Assembly: GCA_003508835.1 (NCBI GenBank)
Contig: PUFA01000072.1
Span: 2,046,001 to 2,110,000 of the forward strand
Direction: 5' to 3'
From: Eonycteris spelaea
Lineage: Eukaryota; Chordata; Mammalia; Chiroptera; Pteropodidae
DNA length: 64,000 bases
Positions within the stretch are counted from its first letter, which is position 1, and each line of letters opens with the position of its first letter. The position numbers and the translations under genes were made by a program. Of the stretch, positions 21,691 to 33,589 are shown one piece after another. Below the pieces are notes generated by a model. The model saw nothing but the letters and a program-made list of their open reading frames with translations, did no database searches and was not told where the DNA came from.

Positions 21691-22189
21691 ACCTGCAAGG
21701 GCTGGGTCTGATTTGGGTTCTGGCGAACCCCACAGTCTTTCTGGCTCTGCTGATTCAATGTCCTGATTTCTCTAGGTAGATGAGGAGGTTAAAAAAAAAA
21801 AAAAGGTGTAAAGTTCTTCAGTGTTTCGTCAGATCTCTCCCTGCCAGGTCAATGCACCACGAAAACCAATATCCGATCCCACAAAGAAAATAGAAACCTG
21901 CAGCTCATATTTCAGGATATCAGTGCATCACCACGTATCCATCTTTTCTCCTGGATTCTTATAAGCAGCCCTCTGAGGGGCCTGGTTTACGTAACGCCTG
22001 TGTCACTATGCCAGGGTGCGGGAATGAGAAAGCTGATAAAAAGATTTAAGAAGGAGCTGGGTTATTGACATTTTATTCACAAAAAAAAAAAAAGTCCCCC
22101 TTTTGTGGCTGACTAATTATAAACTGCATCGTACACTGATGCTTAACCCACCCTGAGTTCCGGACGGAACTGAATGGAAATACAGCAAC

Positions 22190-22262
22190 TCAATGCCAAC
22201 ACGACACGTTGAAATGTTTGAAATGGTAAATTTTATGTGGTGTATATCTTAATAACAAGGAT
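22190..22262 (+). mobile_element. L1M tail remnant
   Basis: 'aatgtttgaaatggtaaatt', 'ttatgtggtg' and 'tatatcttaataacaagg' repeat the last 70 bases of the L1 tail 1.2 kb upstream. Possibly a second insertion or a local duplication. Confidence 0.6.
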
Positions 22263-22764
22263 ACGCTTTGTGCTGCTGCAAGCATAACTCTATGCCTATG
22301 GCTGCCACAAGACTGTGCGAATGGCCTTCTGTCCTCAGCCATCAGAAGCAGAATCCACGTAACCGAATACAGGAGGGTAATGATATTCTTTATAGTATAT
22401 AAAAAGAGTGCACGTGTTATCTGCTCCTTCCAACACTGACTCGCCCTTGGGGGTGTTATTCTAGCCCTGAGAATTTATTCGATGCACACATTGAAAAGCC
22501 AAAATGATCACATGCAGCACAGACAGGCGACTCTATCTATATGCACTGGCTAAAGTCGGTGTTGTCACCCCTCATATGTACAAATGAGAAGCCGAACAAA
22601 TTAGCCATTAATGAGTGTCATGGACAGCCACGAAGTGAGCAAAGACCGAAACTGCTAGAACTCAACTCAAAAACACCAAGGTTATAGGCCCTCGTGGCAG
22701 AATATGGGATTTCTTCATACGTTGGTTGTGGGAGCAGTTTTGGTTCTGGTGAGTCCTGTCTATT

Positions 22765-22865
22765 CGTGCATGTAATGAGCATTTCGTGTGTGCCAGGCTG
22801 GCCCTGTGGACTCTGGGGACAGAGCTAAGAACAAGACGGACTTGGTTGCTGATGAAGAAGAGGGT
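22765..22865 (+). repeat. L2-type fragment
   Basis: 'aatgagcatttcgtgtgtgc', 'caggctgg' and 'acagagctaagaacaagacg' match the L2 3' UTR pattern. Confidence 0.55.
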
Positions 22866-24189
22866 TCTCTGAGGAGTTCCACCTTGAAAACACAGGCTAC
22901 GGGCTGGAAGAACTTGACGCTTCCATCAGAGCTACCAAACCGTGAGCCAGGAAACATGACACCAACCACAACTCCAGTAACTGGAGAGGTTGAGTGATGG
23001 GTCTGACCTTCGGAAAGCAATCAAGGCTCTTGGGTTTACTATGGAATATCAACCCACAACCAAGCACAAGACCGAAAGCGGGGAAACTGAGATAGCACTC
23101 TCCCAGGAAATGTGCCCGGCACCATCTCCTTGTCACCTGCTCTTGGTCAATGCTCGTCTCCTTAACCTTGGCCTCATGAGCAGGTGTTCCCAGGAGAGAG
23201 GTCTATCTACCATGGGAGTAGCAGGGTCTTCCCAGGTTTGGAAAAGCCCCTGTTTATGAAGCCTAGTGCACCTCTCGATCCTTTAAGAACATAACTGGTA
23301 GCATCGAGGGACACGGTAGTACTGACTAAAACACAAATACACTTGTAGCAATTGGTTTTAGCGTCTTTGAGACCTCCTTAGACTAGAAGGGCAAAGCGAA
23401 TGCAAAGAGAAGCATTTGCTGCTTCAGGTACAATCAAACAATGGTAGCTCTTAATGGTTTGAAAGAGGTATTCAAGACACTTCATGCCCAGAATAACAAG
23501 AGCTCGGTAATTTCTGAAGGTCACTGAACCCCTTTGCTTACTTAAGAGCTAGCTGGCCCGGCAAGTGGTTTCAGGGCTCTGCTAACTATCGAGTAATGCC
23601 GAGAGAGTTATGACCGAGTTGCATCTCGGTTTGGAAAGTTCCATCACCTTCTTCACCCCACTTCAGAGGAAAGGCCCCAGGTTTCGCATGCGTGGTACAG
23701 TACGTGGAGCCCCACAGGTAACCTGTATTTGGATGTGGCTGGTTATAGGGAAGGCACCATTTTCTTAAGCAATGGCAAAAAGACGCAGACAACAGACTGA
23801 GGAAAGCATGTGACTGTCAGCTGCGGCGCTCCCGAGACTGTTAATGAAGACAGGCAAGATAGGGCAAATTGGGTGCATTTCCAGGAATTGCTACATTAAA
23901 AATCTATCTTCTGAACTCCTCTTTCATTTTGGAATTATTCTAAAGGTCTAGAGAGGTAGTCTATCAACTGGTACTCTGAAGGCTCAATGCTGCCTGCCCT
24001 CCCCCTACCAACAGGTGGTCGTCCTTCCATCTCTCCCTGCCCCCGCCAAGGGAAGACGGAAACAAGCCCTCAAGGCAATGCCGTTATGAAATAGAACTTA
24101 GCACGCGTTCAAGGAGTTGAGAGAAAAAAAGACTGTAGTAGATGAAACAAGAAACAGGAAGTGGTGTTCTTCACAGGTTCTTTCTGCCA

Positions 24190-24905
24190 TTCTCTCATTG
24201 TGGTAAAAACACACATAACGAAATTTACCATGTTAACCATTTTTAAGTGTATAATTCCGTGGCATTAAGTACATTCATAGTGTTGTGCAACCATCACCAC
24301 CGTCCCTTTCCAAATGTTTTCATTATCTCAAAAAAAAAAACAACAACTCTGTACCAGTTAGACTCCATAGAAACCTACGACCCCACAGAAACCTCTAACC
24401 TACTTTCCGTCTCTATGAATTTGACTATTCCAGATTCCTCATAGAAATGGAAGCACACAGACGTGTCCTTTAGCATAATGCGTTCAAGGGTCGTCCACAC
24501 TGCAGCATGTTTCAGAGTTTCATTCCTTTTTTAAGGCTGAATAATATTTCATTGTACGTACATGCCACATTTTGTTTATCTGCTCATTTGCTGATAATGA
24601 CACTTGGGTTGCTGCCACCCTTCGGTTATTATTGTGACTAATGCTGCTATGAAACACGGGTGTGCAAGTATCTGAGTCCCTGCTTTCAATTCTTTGGAGT
24701 TGATATCTAGACATGGAATTGCTGATCATATTGTATTTCTGTTTCACTTTCTAAGGAACCACCAAACTGTTTTCCCCAGCAGGTGCACCATTTCGTATTC
24801 CCGGCAGCGATGCACACGAATCCCAGTTTCTCCACATCCTCGCCAACACTTGTTATTTTCCATTTTCAAAAAATAATAGACATCCTAAAGGGTGTGAAGT
24901 GATCA
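24190..24905 (-). mobile_element. L1M 3' end, reverse
   Basis: In plus orientation: 'cgaaatttaccatgttaacc', 'gttgtgcaaccatcaccacc', 'ccgtctctatgaatttgact' and 'ctccacatcctcgccaacac', the reverse of an L1M ORF2/3' UTR. Sense with PITPNC1. Confidence 0.88.
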
Positions 24906-25644
24906 CAGGATGTTTTAAAGTCAATTCTAGGTTCTTTCTTGGATCTGTCACTCTCGCAAAGCTCATTTTAGATGGTGCTTGGGCATGTCAAACCCTTCTT
25001 CTAAATAAGTACTGAGATGGCCCTAGGAGAGATTTCAACTCTATTATTTATTTAAACCAGAAATGACAATCAGTAAACCCTTCTGATGAAATACTGATGA
25101 TTCAAGCTGATTATTTTTCAGGGGTTGTAGGGTGTCCCTTGGAAATGCTCTGGTTGCAAACATAAGATAAACTCAAAACAATAAACCCCTTTCAGTCAAA
25201 AAGGCCCAACACATTCACAAACAGTTAAGTCACTCTCTAAGGGCACCACAAAAAGGCAGCTGCGAATTTTTACCTTAGGGAGTCTGGGGGGGAGGGGGCG
25301 GTGGGCATGACCTGAAAAGGCCCTTCTATTTTTGTTACAGAAGCTGCATTCAGTATTATTTTGATGGCCCAGTCAAGAATGTAGTAAATGACAGAATCAC
25401 AATGTAGAAGGCAGCAAACAGTCTGCAGAATTTACTTATGTATACAGATATATATGATTAATATTCAAAGATTTGAGTGAAAAAAGCCATTCTTGGTCTT
25501 TTGCATTTTTCATGTTTTTCTTGGGAATTAAGTCACTTTTTAAAATCTATTTAAGGTAACAGCTACTCTTGAAAAGTAATCTTGGAAGCGGCTTCATACT
25601 TTCTGTAGACTTAAGAAGTTTCTCACACTTTTTACAAAAGGGAT

Positions 25645-26240
25645 ACAATTTAGTGATTTTAGTATATTCCAAGGTTGTGCAACCGTCACCACGCACTCAC
25701 TCCAGAACATTTTCATTATCACAAAAAGAAACGCCACACACATCCGCACTCCCCACGAGCACCTCCTCCCAGGCCCTGGCAACCACTCATCTGCTTTCTG
25801 TATCTATGGAGGTACCTGTGCTGGAAATTTCACATAAACGGAATCATATATTATGTGGCCTTTTGTGCCCGATGGCTTTCGTTTCGTGTATTTTTAGATT
25901 CATCCATATTCTATCCTATATCACGATTTCCCTCCTTTTTCATTACTGAATGATGTTCCATTTTGTTCACCCATTCATTATTAATAGACATTTAGGTTGT
26001 TTCTACTTCTGGGCTGTTATGAATGATGCCGCTACAAACAGACGTGTATGAGTCTTTGTGTGGACGTAGGTTTTCATTTCTCTTGGGTAGAGACCCAGGG
26101 TGGAATTGCTGAGTCACACTGTAACTCTATGTTTAACCCTTTGAGGGACGGTCAAATTGTTTTGTCCCACAGCAGCTGTACCATCTTACATTCCGCCAAT
26201 AATGTCCCATGCTTACTTTGGACAGTTTTAAGTTACCCGT
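25645..26240 (-). mobile_element. L1M 3' end, reverse
   Basis: 'ggttgtgcaaccgtcaccac', 'acggaatcatatattatgtg', 'cattcattattaatagaca' and 'acagcagctgtaccatctta'. Same subfamily region as 24.2-24.9 kb. Sense with PITPNC1. Confidence 0.87.
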
Positions 26241-26329
26241 AGAAACGAGGAAGTCAAACAAGTGACTTCAAAAGCCAAGGGTAAGCTATGGGACAAGTAT
26301 GGCCTTGCTTGCTCACGTCACTGTATTTT

Positions 26330-26450
26330 TACACTTCGGTACATCCAATGAACAAATATCATGGGCAACTATTCAGCCACGTGTCATCTCTTCATTACTC
26401 TGTGGGGACAGCAAAGAGCTAAACTTGACATGATAGACCATGAGAAACTC
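26330..26450 (+). repeat. Possible L2 fragment
   Basis: 'caatgaacaaatatcatggg', 'ctgtggggacagcaaagagc' and 'taaacttgacatgatagacc' suggest an old L2 tail. Confidence 0.4.
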
Positions 26451-26699
26451 AGACAGCACATCCAAACGCACTTATCAGGAGGCCCAGGCGGAAGCTGCGC
26501 AGGGGGCTGGGAATGAAGGAGCAACGGGCTATGGTTTTCCGGGACGATGCCACACAGAAAATGCGGCTTGATCTATGCGGATCGGATCAGCTTAGGCAAG
26601 AAGGGAGGGGGAAATCGTAGCCTGCAAATAATATTGGACCTTTACTTGCTCACAACAAAACTGCACTGCTTCCCAGGACCCCTGAAGATACAGGACAGA

Positions 26700-26935
26700 A
26701 ATAATAATAAAAGCTACCACGCAGGGCTAACTCTCTAGGGTCAGGATGGTCCTAAAGCATTTATTCTTATTTGATCCTCATAACAACACGATGAGGTAGG
26801 TAGTATTATTACCTCTGTTTTACCAATGAACAAACTGGGGCACGGAGAGGTTGAGTAGCTCGCCCCAGGCCGGCCAGCTAGAGAGTGGCAGAGCTGGGAT
26901 TGGACCCCAGGCAGTTGAGCTCCAGGATCCAGCCT
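26700..26935 (+). repeat. MIR SINE, nearly full length
   Basis: 'atttgatcctcataacaaca', 'cgatgaggtaggtagtatta', 'ggggcacggagaggttgag' and 'gctgggattggaccccaggc'. One of the best preserved MIRs here. Confidence 0.92.
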
Positions 26936-27089
26936 TTGCTGTCTCAGGTATTCATCTCCTCCGCAGCTTGCCTGATGTCCAAATAAAAGACTCGTTATTT
27001 ATAAGGCTGAGTGAGAAGTACTGTCCTGAGCAAAGAGACTTTCTTTACTCATGCATGCTGCTGACGGTTTTAGCGGTTAGGAGGAGGGT

Positions 27090-27148
27090 TTCTTTGTTTT
27101 GTTTGTTTTTTTTTTTGTTTTTTGTTTTTGTTTTGTTTTTGTTTTTAA
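27090..27148. repeat. (TTTTG)n-like low-complexity tract
   Basis: Irregular TTTTG/TTTTTG units. Confidence 0.9.
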
Positions 27149-27149
27149 A

Positions 27150-29060
27150 GTAGGAGACAGCAGTTCCAAAGAGCAGGAGAGGAGAAGTCACATGAGAAGT
27201 TAACGGGGGTGACAAAATGAGAAGCCAAGAGCCCAAGGTTCTCAGCCCTGCTCCTGGAAACACTTCTTCCTACAAAAATTCCGATACACAGCAATTAAAG
27301 GACGCACACCCACCCATCCAAGTCCTTGAGATGTTAAAGGAAGAATTAAAATTAATACGGCCATCCAAGTTGGACTCAAAAAATGCATGGGTGAAGACAT
27401 TCCTGTAGCTCACTGCTGACGGGACAGTTATTTCATGATAAGGAAAAGAACTTCCCTGCCTGCAGGCTCGAATGTTTCCCAATGTGATACTGAGCTCCAG
27501 CCTGAAACAACACGCAGGACGGGAGCTGACTATAGATAGTCTATGCGAGAAAAACCCCTTCAACTCACCTCGTCCACCTGATGTGTAGGAAAATGGAACA
27601 TCCGCCTCTTGGGCGCTCGCCTGATAAAGGCAGCGCTCCAGGTCCAGCTCCACATTCTGAGTGATTGGAAGTTCGGTTCCTAATGGCATTGGGAAATCCA
27701 TAGTCGCATATTCAAAGGCCTCATTAGCTACTGCAATTATCTGCATCTGAGTGTTTTGTGATACACTGCAGTGGCCTCTGCTACCCTTTCTGCTCACTCC
27801 CCGAGAAGAAATGTATAGTCTAAACCCCACATGCCCATCCCTAAAAATCTTTCTTATAGGACTGTCTATAAGGCAAACCCTAAACCCTTTTGTAGGAAAC
27901 GGGTGAGAAAAGGTTCTGAAAGTGAAAAATCACATCTCCTTCCCTGGTTTTCCTTTCTCCTCTCTTCCTTCCATCCCATTCCCATAGGAGGCCATTTCCA
28001 GAAGGCCTTTCTTCTCTCCTCCTCTTGGGCAGATGGTATTTGCATACTGACATATTGTAAATCTAGTCACCCAGGTAACCGGCCCCAGATAGCAACAGCG
28101 CAATGCAGGTCAGCCAGATTCCTGCTAAAATTAGAAGTCAGACCAGTCTGATTTTTTAACTGTTCAAGGTAAGATGCCCGGTTAGATGGCAAATTCAATT
28201 TGTAAAATGAATTTTCAGTTGGGAAACTCAGCACTAGTGAATAAAGGAAACTTGGGACAGTTCAAACACGAAAATAACGTGGGTTTTGCCACATTAAAGT
28301 TTTAGCTCCGTGACTTTGCATTTCTGTAAATACTCTTACTAACAGACTCCAGTGTCTGTTAGTAGATTGACCTTCAGCCTTGCATCTCCCTTGACCTTCA
28401 CAGCCAATCAATCATTAAGGACTGTTCATTCTTTACCAGGCATTCCAGGCCTCCCGCTGCTGGCCTCCTCTAACGCCCCTGGGGTCCTCTCCCTCACAGT
28501 CGAACCGATTGATTGGAACTGAACAAGACCCGTCTTTTCCACCTTCTCTTGTCTCCATTGTGTGCCCCTACCTGAGCTTTGCCTCCTTCTTTCCTTTCTC
28601 TGATCATCGAGAGGGGTTTTGGATGGGCTTCGAAGAATGCATGAATTGTGCCCAATCCCTACCGCCACCATTAATTTCTCAAAAGGTCCACGACCTCCAG
28701 AATGTTAAGAGCCACCAACTTCTAATTACGCATGGTCCCTACACTGGCGTTTCCCGTATCTACGGATCCGTTGGATACTGGGTGGAAAAGAGCCCCACAG
28801 TCAAGTGTGGGAAACACGAGGTCAAACAAAGTCAGACGGGTCTTCGCTTGTTTGTTTGTTTGTTAAATGCAGGCCTTCTCTGGGCCTTCGTTGGACTGAC
28901 ATGCACCATGAACCGCTGATTCGGCCATGGAGCCCCTTTCTCAGTAGACACTTCTTAATGTCCCCTAAGTCATCCCTAGGAAAGCTGAACTTTACTTCCA
29001 CTTGCCAAATATCAAGTCATGCACTGCTTTGTGATGGTTCCATGACGACTGTTTTGAGCT
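27150..29060. other. Intron 1 interval with one spliceable-looking open segment
   Basis: No confident repeat. It holds the open minus-strand stretch discussed in the findings (27569-27789). The 186-residue frame around it (27270-27830) has no family resemblance that I recognise. Confidence 0.4.
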
Positions 29061-29099
29061 ATTTGTTTTACTATATATATATATATTTTAATGGTTAGA

Positions 29100-29262
29100 A
29101 ATTATATCATTGTACTTATCACATTATGTTGGGTTCATTTTACGTTTTATTTCTGTCTCCCTTACTAGATTGGAAGCCACTTAAGAGAGAAGCGCACATA
29201 CCTCAATATACTTGGAGTTCAGATACTCACTAAAGTTGAATAACTGAATGAATGATTAAGCC
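29100..29262 (+). repeat. L2 LINE 3' end
   Basis: 'tcattgtacttatcacatta', 'ctgtctcccttactagattg', 'gaagccac' and a final 'tgaataactgaatgaatga'. Confidence 0.75.
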
Positions 29263-29374
29263 TATCCCCTCAAATGGATAATAAGCTCTTTCCGAATATA
29301 TACATTTTAACCTTTTTTGTATTCCCACAGCACCTAGAAAAAAAACTTTTTATATAACAAGACTCAATAAATTT

Positions 29375-29515
29375 TTAAAAAATTTAAGTCCATTGGAAAA
29401 TATTTAATGGACACCAATTATGTCTTGGGCACCAAGGATCTTAAAATGGTAAAGTACAGTCCCTGAAATCAAGGAGCTTAGATTCTGGTAAGGAAAATAG
29501 ACACATAAACAAAAA
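29375..29515 (+). repeat. L2-type fragment
   Basis: 'ttatgtcttgggcaccaagg', 'cctgaaatcaaggagcttag' and 'attctggtaaggaaaataga' match the L2 'caaggagcttacattctag' block. Confidence 0.65.
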
Positions 29516-29984
29516 AATGTTTATGAAATATAAATACTCAAATAGGAAGCCAGGCTGCCTGGGAACCCAGGATGGAGCCCTCAGATCGTGTGCACTTGTA
29601 GGAAGTGGGGAGGGGTCAGTACTGTGATGCTGAAGGTGATATCTGTTGCCAGGGCCAGAGCACCCAGGTACTTAACTGGCCACACTAAGCCACATTTTGG
29701 GGGAAAGTGACCAAGAGGCTGCTCTCCTTGAGAGGGCCATACTCACACTAGCTGGAGCTTTGGCCTCAACCCCAACATGGTCCCCAAGTTCACAACACCG
29801 TATAAACATAAGAAATTGGATAGCTACATTTAGCCGTACATTGTAACCTCTGATTTCATGTAACTCAGTTACAGTAAAGAGAAAAGAGGTTAACAGCAGA
29901 ATACTTCTACTTGGAAAGTGTTACATTCGAGCCAAGCTGCTTCATTAATTAATGTTTGGGCCCGGCCAGGACTCTGGTAAGAGG

Positions 29985-30175
29985 CAAGGACTAAGTGCTT
30001 TGCATAAAAATCATCCCGTTTAATCCAGAAGGCAACCCTCTGCTTGTGACAAAATGACCATCTCAGTTTTCAAATGAGGAAACTGGGGCATGGAGAGATT
30101 AAGGAAATTATCAAAGGTCAAACAATCTGTGGAGCAGCTGGGAGTCAACCCAGGTCTTTCCCACCACGAGTCCTG
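29985..30175 (+). repeat. MIR SINE
   Basis: 'ctaagtgctttgcat', 'tttcaaatgaggaaactggg' and 'gagcagctgggagtcaaccc'. Confidence 0.85.
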
Positions 30176-30264
30176 GGCTGGATGTCACTCTCCAGCTTTG
30201 AGGCAGGAAGTAGAAGTCAGCATGGGGGTCTGAAGGGAGGGGATGGATGTCTTATCCTGGAAGG

Positions 30265-30476
30265 CAGAGGTCCCCAAACTTTTTGGCACCAGGGACCAGT
30301 GGTCCTAGAGAATCTGATGCCTGATGATCTGAGGCGGAGGTGGTGATGCTAGGGTGATGCTAGGGTTAGGGAGCAGCTGCAAATACAGGTGAACCTTTGT
30401 TCACTAGCCCCCTGCTCACCTCCTAAAAGGCCACTGACCGGTACCGGTCCACAGCCCAGGGGCTGGGGACCCCGAT
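30265..30476. mobile_element. hAT-Charlie element, MER1-like
   Basis: Ends 'cagaggtccccaaactt' and 'aggggctggggacccc' form an inverted pair. Inside are 'tttggcaccagggacc', 'agaatctgatgcctgatgat', 'ctgctcacctcct' and 'gaccggtaccggtcc'. A short direct duplication ('ggtgatgctag' twice, 30342-30364) is local. Confidence 0.7.
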
Positions 30477-30499
30477 GAAAGGTCTAGAGCACAGAAGTG

Positions 30500-31300
30500 A
30501 GGAATTAAAGTGCCTATAATTAGTAGAAGCTGGGAGAGGAATTTAAGGAGATACCAATGGCTGATAAACACATGAAAAATGTTCAACTTCACGTAATCAG
30601 TATTGCTCCAGAGCATTATGATAGGAAGATGTGTAAAAAAATATTAATGCACACTAAAACATTTCACCTGTCAGATTAGCAAAGATTATAAAGGCTGGCC
30701 ACTGTTGGTGAGGTGGAAGGAACAAACATTTGACCACATTGTGGTGGGAAAGCAAAGCGGTTAACCCTTTAGGATGATGATTTGGCCATCATCTTTAACA
30801 AGGTGTTTTGTCTATTCAAATTTAAAATGTTTATACCATTTAACCTGGCTATTCTTCCTAAATTTACCTAGAGAAATCTTTTGCCATTGTGCAAAGATTT
30901 ATATGCTCATGATTATTCATGACTACAATATATGCAAGAGCAAAAAGGTGGAAAAACTTCAATTGTCCATTAATGGGACCAGTTAGATAAATCAAGGCAC
31001 ATCTAATAATGAAATGCAATACAGCCATGAAATCATGAAACAGATCTCTATTTGCCAAAACGGAAAGGTGCCCCAGATGCATAGTTAAGTGGGAAAAAGT
31101 TGCAAAACGGCAGGTAGAGCAGGAGTTTTGGTACAATGCACGCCCGTGTTCTAGTATATGAATGGGAGAGACAACTAAAAATATATAGTTCATGGTTAAG
31201 GGCGACTACCTAAGAGAGGGCTGTGACAAATGTACTTCCATAAGGTTTGAAGTTTTTCTAAGGAGGATGTTATTTTTCAAGTAAAGAAATAAGCTGGTGT
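30500..31300 (+). mobile_element. L1M 3' portion
   Basis: 'gataaacacatgaaaaatgt', 'caacttcacgtaatcag', 'aacttcaattgtccattaat' and 'aaatgcaatacagccatgaa', from the ORF2 end into the 3' UTR, old and diverged. It starts right after the MER1-like element. Confidence 0.8.
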
Positions 31301-32354
31301 AGAAAAGGCGACTGTGCTGAAATTTTAGGGCAGGGTTCCAGTTCCTGGCGAAGAAGGTAGACAGACGCAGGAAGGGACCCAGGAGCTTGATGACCGTGCA
31401 TGGCCAGGAGCTGCGGGCTCGGGGTGTCTGATAAGCTCCTGGAAGGCAACCAAGCAGAAGCCCTAGCATCTGAGCAGGGCAGGAGGGGGTCACCACAAAG
31501 GGGTTCGGAGAAAAGGGAACGTGCCTGTCCGCTCTGGACATCTCAGGATGCAGGGGTCGGTGACAAGGCAGGATCGGGGTTTCCTGAAAGCAGGTGACAG
31601 AGTGGCCAAGAGAGCCTGAGTGTGGCTCTGATCCCCAGATCTGCAGATGGGTGAAAGACATTAAACCTCCTCGTGGCTGAACCTCTTCAGTACTTCCTGC
31701 CTCAGACCCAGACGGGCCAGGGGCCAGGGACCTGGGACCGGAGGAAGAGGTGACAAATGCAGTGCCCGCGGCTGCCCATTTCACTTCCTCTTCATTCACC
31801 TAATTCCCTGTGCTCCACCGTGAGTTTCAACACGTGTAGACGGGTGACAATGACTAAAGCCTGGAAGTCGCCCCAAATAAGCGGAACCTCCTATCTTTTC
31901 AAAATAATTTGCAAATTCCACATAAAGTGAGCAGGCTGTATATTTGGACTCCTTGAAGTAAGTCTGTCTCCAAGTTGGGTGGACTGTATTCTAGAATTTC
32001 CTTTTCAGGCTAATGTGTCACAAAGCCCCAAATACACTCTCCCTTAGAAATAATGCTATTGGGTAGGCCTAGAGAAGACTCACTACCCATAATTCCCCTA
32101 AATAGAAGCCTAACCACTGTTTCTAGTAACTTTTCTTAAAGAAATGCATTGAGTTCCAGCAGGGTCTGAGGAAATAATGAACTTAATTCCCCTTCCATGT
32201 CCCCAAATACATGGGCATGTTGCCTAAAGTGTGTTCCTCCAACACCGAAAGCATGCAAATATATATTATACTTCAAAACATTTTTTATTCTTTTGATCAA
32301 AGGGCTCAATAGTCAAACAAGTCAGAAAGAAATTGATTCAAATCAAATTCAACA
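31301..32354. other. Intron 1 interval, nothing identified
   Basis: GC-rich between 31330 and 31800, where both strands carry chance open frames. No gene supported. Confidence 0.5.
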
Positions 32355-32660
32355 GGTTTTATTTTATTAGTTTTAAATTTTTAATTGTGGCAAAATACAC
32401 AAAATTTACTATTCTTCCCATTTTTAGTGTACTATTCAGTAGCATAAATGCAGTTGCAATGTTGTGCAACCATCACCAAAACTTTTTCTTTTTCCTAAAC
32501 AGAACCTCTACTCACTAAACACTAACTCTCCATCCCTCCACCAACCCCTTCAGCCCCTGCTAACCACCACTCTACTTTCTGTCTCTATGAATTTGCCTAT
32601 TTTAGGGACCTCTTATAAGTGGAATCGTACAATATCTGTCCTTTCATACCTTTTGTGAGG
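32355..32660 (-). mobile_element. L1M 3' end, reverse, short
   Basis: 'gcaatgttgtgcaaccatca', 'ctttctgtctctatgaattt' and 'aagtggaatcgtacaatatc'. Sense with PITPNC1. Confidence 0.85.
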
Positions 32661-32689
32661 ACATTTCGATAATCAGAAAAGGCAAAGCT

Positions 32690-33102
32690 TGAGAATGCTT
32701 TTGCAAAACCTAAAGGTACCTACAAGAAGAATTAAAAAGAGGATGTGAATTTTCAAATCACTAGAGAAGATACAGTGCATACTGAAACAGCAGATGTTAA
32801 GGAAAAGTAAAATATAAAAATAAAAATGAAATAGGATAGTATTAGTCATAATAATAAATGTTATAGTTCCATATTAAAAGGAGATAACTTTCACTTTGGG
32901 TTGAATAATAAAACCCGGTGACATTTCGCTTACAAGAGAGAGAACCAGAACAAAATGAAACACGAATGGTCACAATAAAAGGAGGATCAGTGATTTAGTA
33001 GACAAGAAGTGATTTTAATTCATGATAATAGGCACTATATTTCTTATGTGCTCATGAAACACATAAAAATTAATCATATATTAAACCACAATGAACACCT
33101 GA
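32690..33102 (+). mobile_element. L1M ORF2 fragment, left of the RPL30 insertion
   Basis: The last 100 bases ('ggcactatatttcttatgtg', 'ctcatgaaacac', 'catatattaaaccaca') follow the L1 ORF2 endonuclease-to-RT region. The reading resumes after the pseudogene. The first half is A-rich and uncertain. Confidence 0.55.
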
Positions 33103-33581
33103 CTCTCTCTCTCTCTCACTGGCCATCTTGGTGGCCGCTCTTGTGATGGGCCGTCCCACACCTAAGGCAGGAGACGGTGGTCACGACCCAGACTAAAAAG
33201 TCACTGGAGTTGATCAGCTCTCAGCTCCCACTTGTTATGCAAAGTAGCAAGTACACGCTGGAGTACAAGCAGACTCTGAAAATGATCAGAGAAGGCAAAG
33301 CCAAACTGGCCATGCTGGCCAACAGCTGCCCGGCCTTGAGGAAATCTGAAACAAGTCCTACGCCATATTGGCCAAGACTGTGTCCATCACTAGGATGGCA
33401 ATATGACTGAATTGGGAACAGTGTGTGGAAAATATCACAGAGCATGCATACCAGCCATCACTGATCCAGGTGATTCTGCTATCATCAGAAGCATGCCAGA
33501 ACAAACAGACTGGTGAAAGTAAATCATGCAAATTTTTTCTTAATAAAACTGGCCAGAGTTTGTTTAAAAAAAGAAAAAAAA
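33103..33581 (+). pseudogene. RPL30P: RPL30 processed pseudogene
   Basis: An intronless, reverse-transcribed copy of the mRNA for ribosomal protein eL30 (RPL30). It keeps the 5' UTR ('ctaaggcaggag' before the start), recognisable coding sequence ([31 protein letters not shown]), the 3' UTR with polyadenylation signal ('taataaaactggccagag') and a decayed A-rich tail ending near 33581. It is dead. The start codon at 33174-33176 is ACG. A one-base deletion follows the LRKSE motif. An in-frame TAG replaces the Tyr codon in the HHYSG region when the original frame is followed. Candidate target-site duplications are 'aacacctga' (33094-33102) and 'aaccctga' (33582-33589). Removing the insert rejoins L1 ORF2-like sequence on either side. 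It lies antisense to PITPNC1. Damage in several places indicates an old copy. No promoter is seen. Confidence 0.95.
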
Positions 33582-33589
33582 AACCCTGA

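Larger units (their letters stand above)
21086..24189. other. Intron 1 interval, mostly unassigned
   Basis: Besides the listed L1 tail remnant and L2 fragment, I see no gene. There are A/T runs at 21790-21804 and 22081-22093. Confidence 0.5.

Noticed and set aside
31206..31799. 197-residue open frame on the minus strand, longest in the window
   Set aside because: No family resemblance, low-complexity composition, GC-rich DNA where chance frames are long, and its 3' part runs into L1 3' UTR. No splice or promoter context.
33177..33410. Possible short functional RPL30-related protein
   Set aside because: The start codon is ACG and the frame is broken after LRKSE. UTRs and tail show a processed pseudogene.
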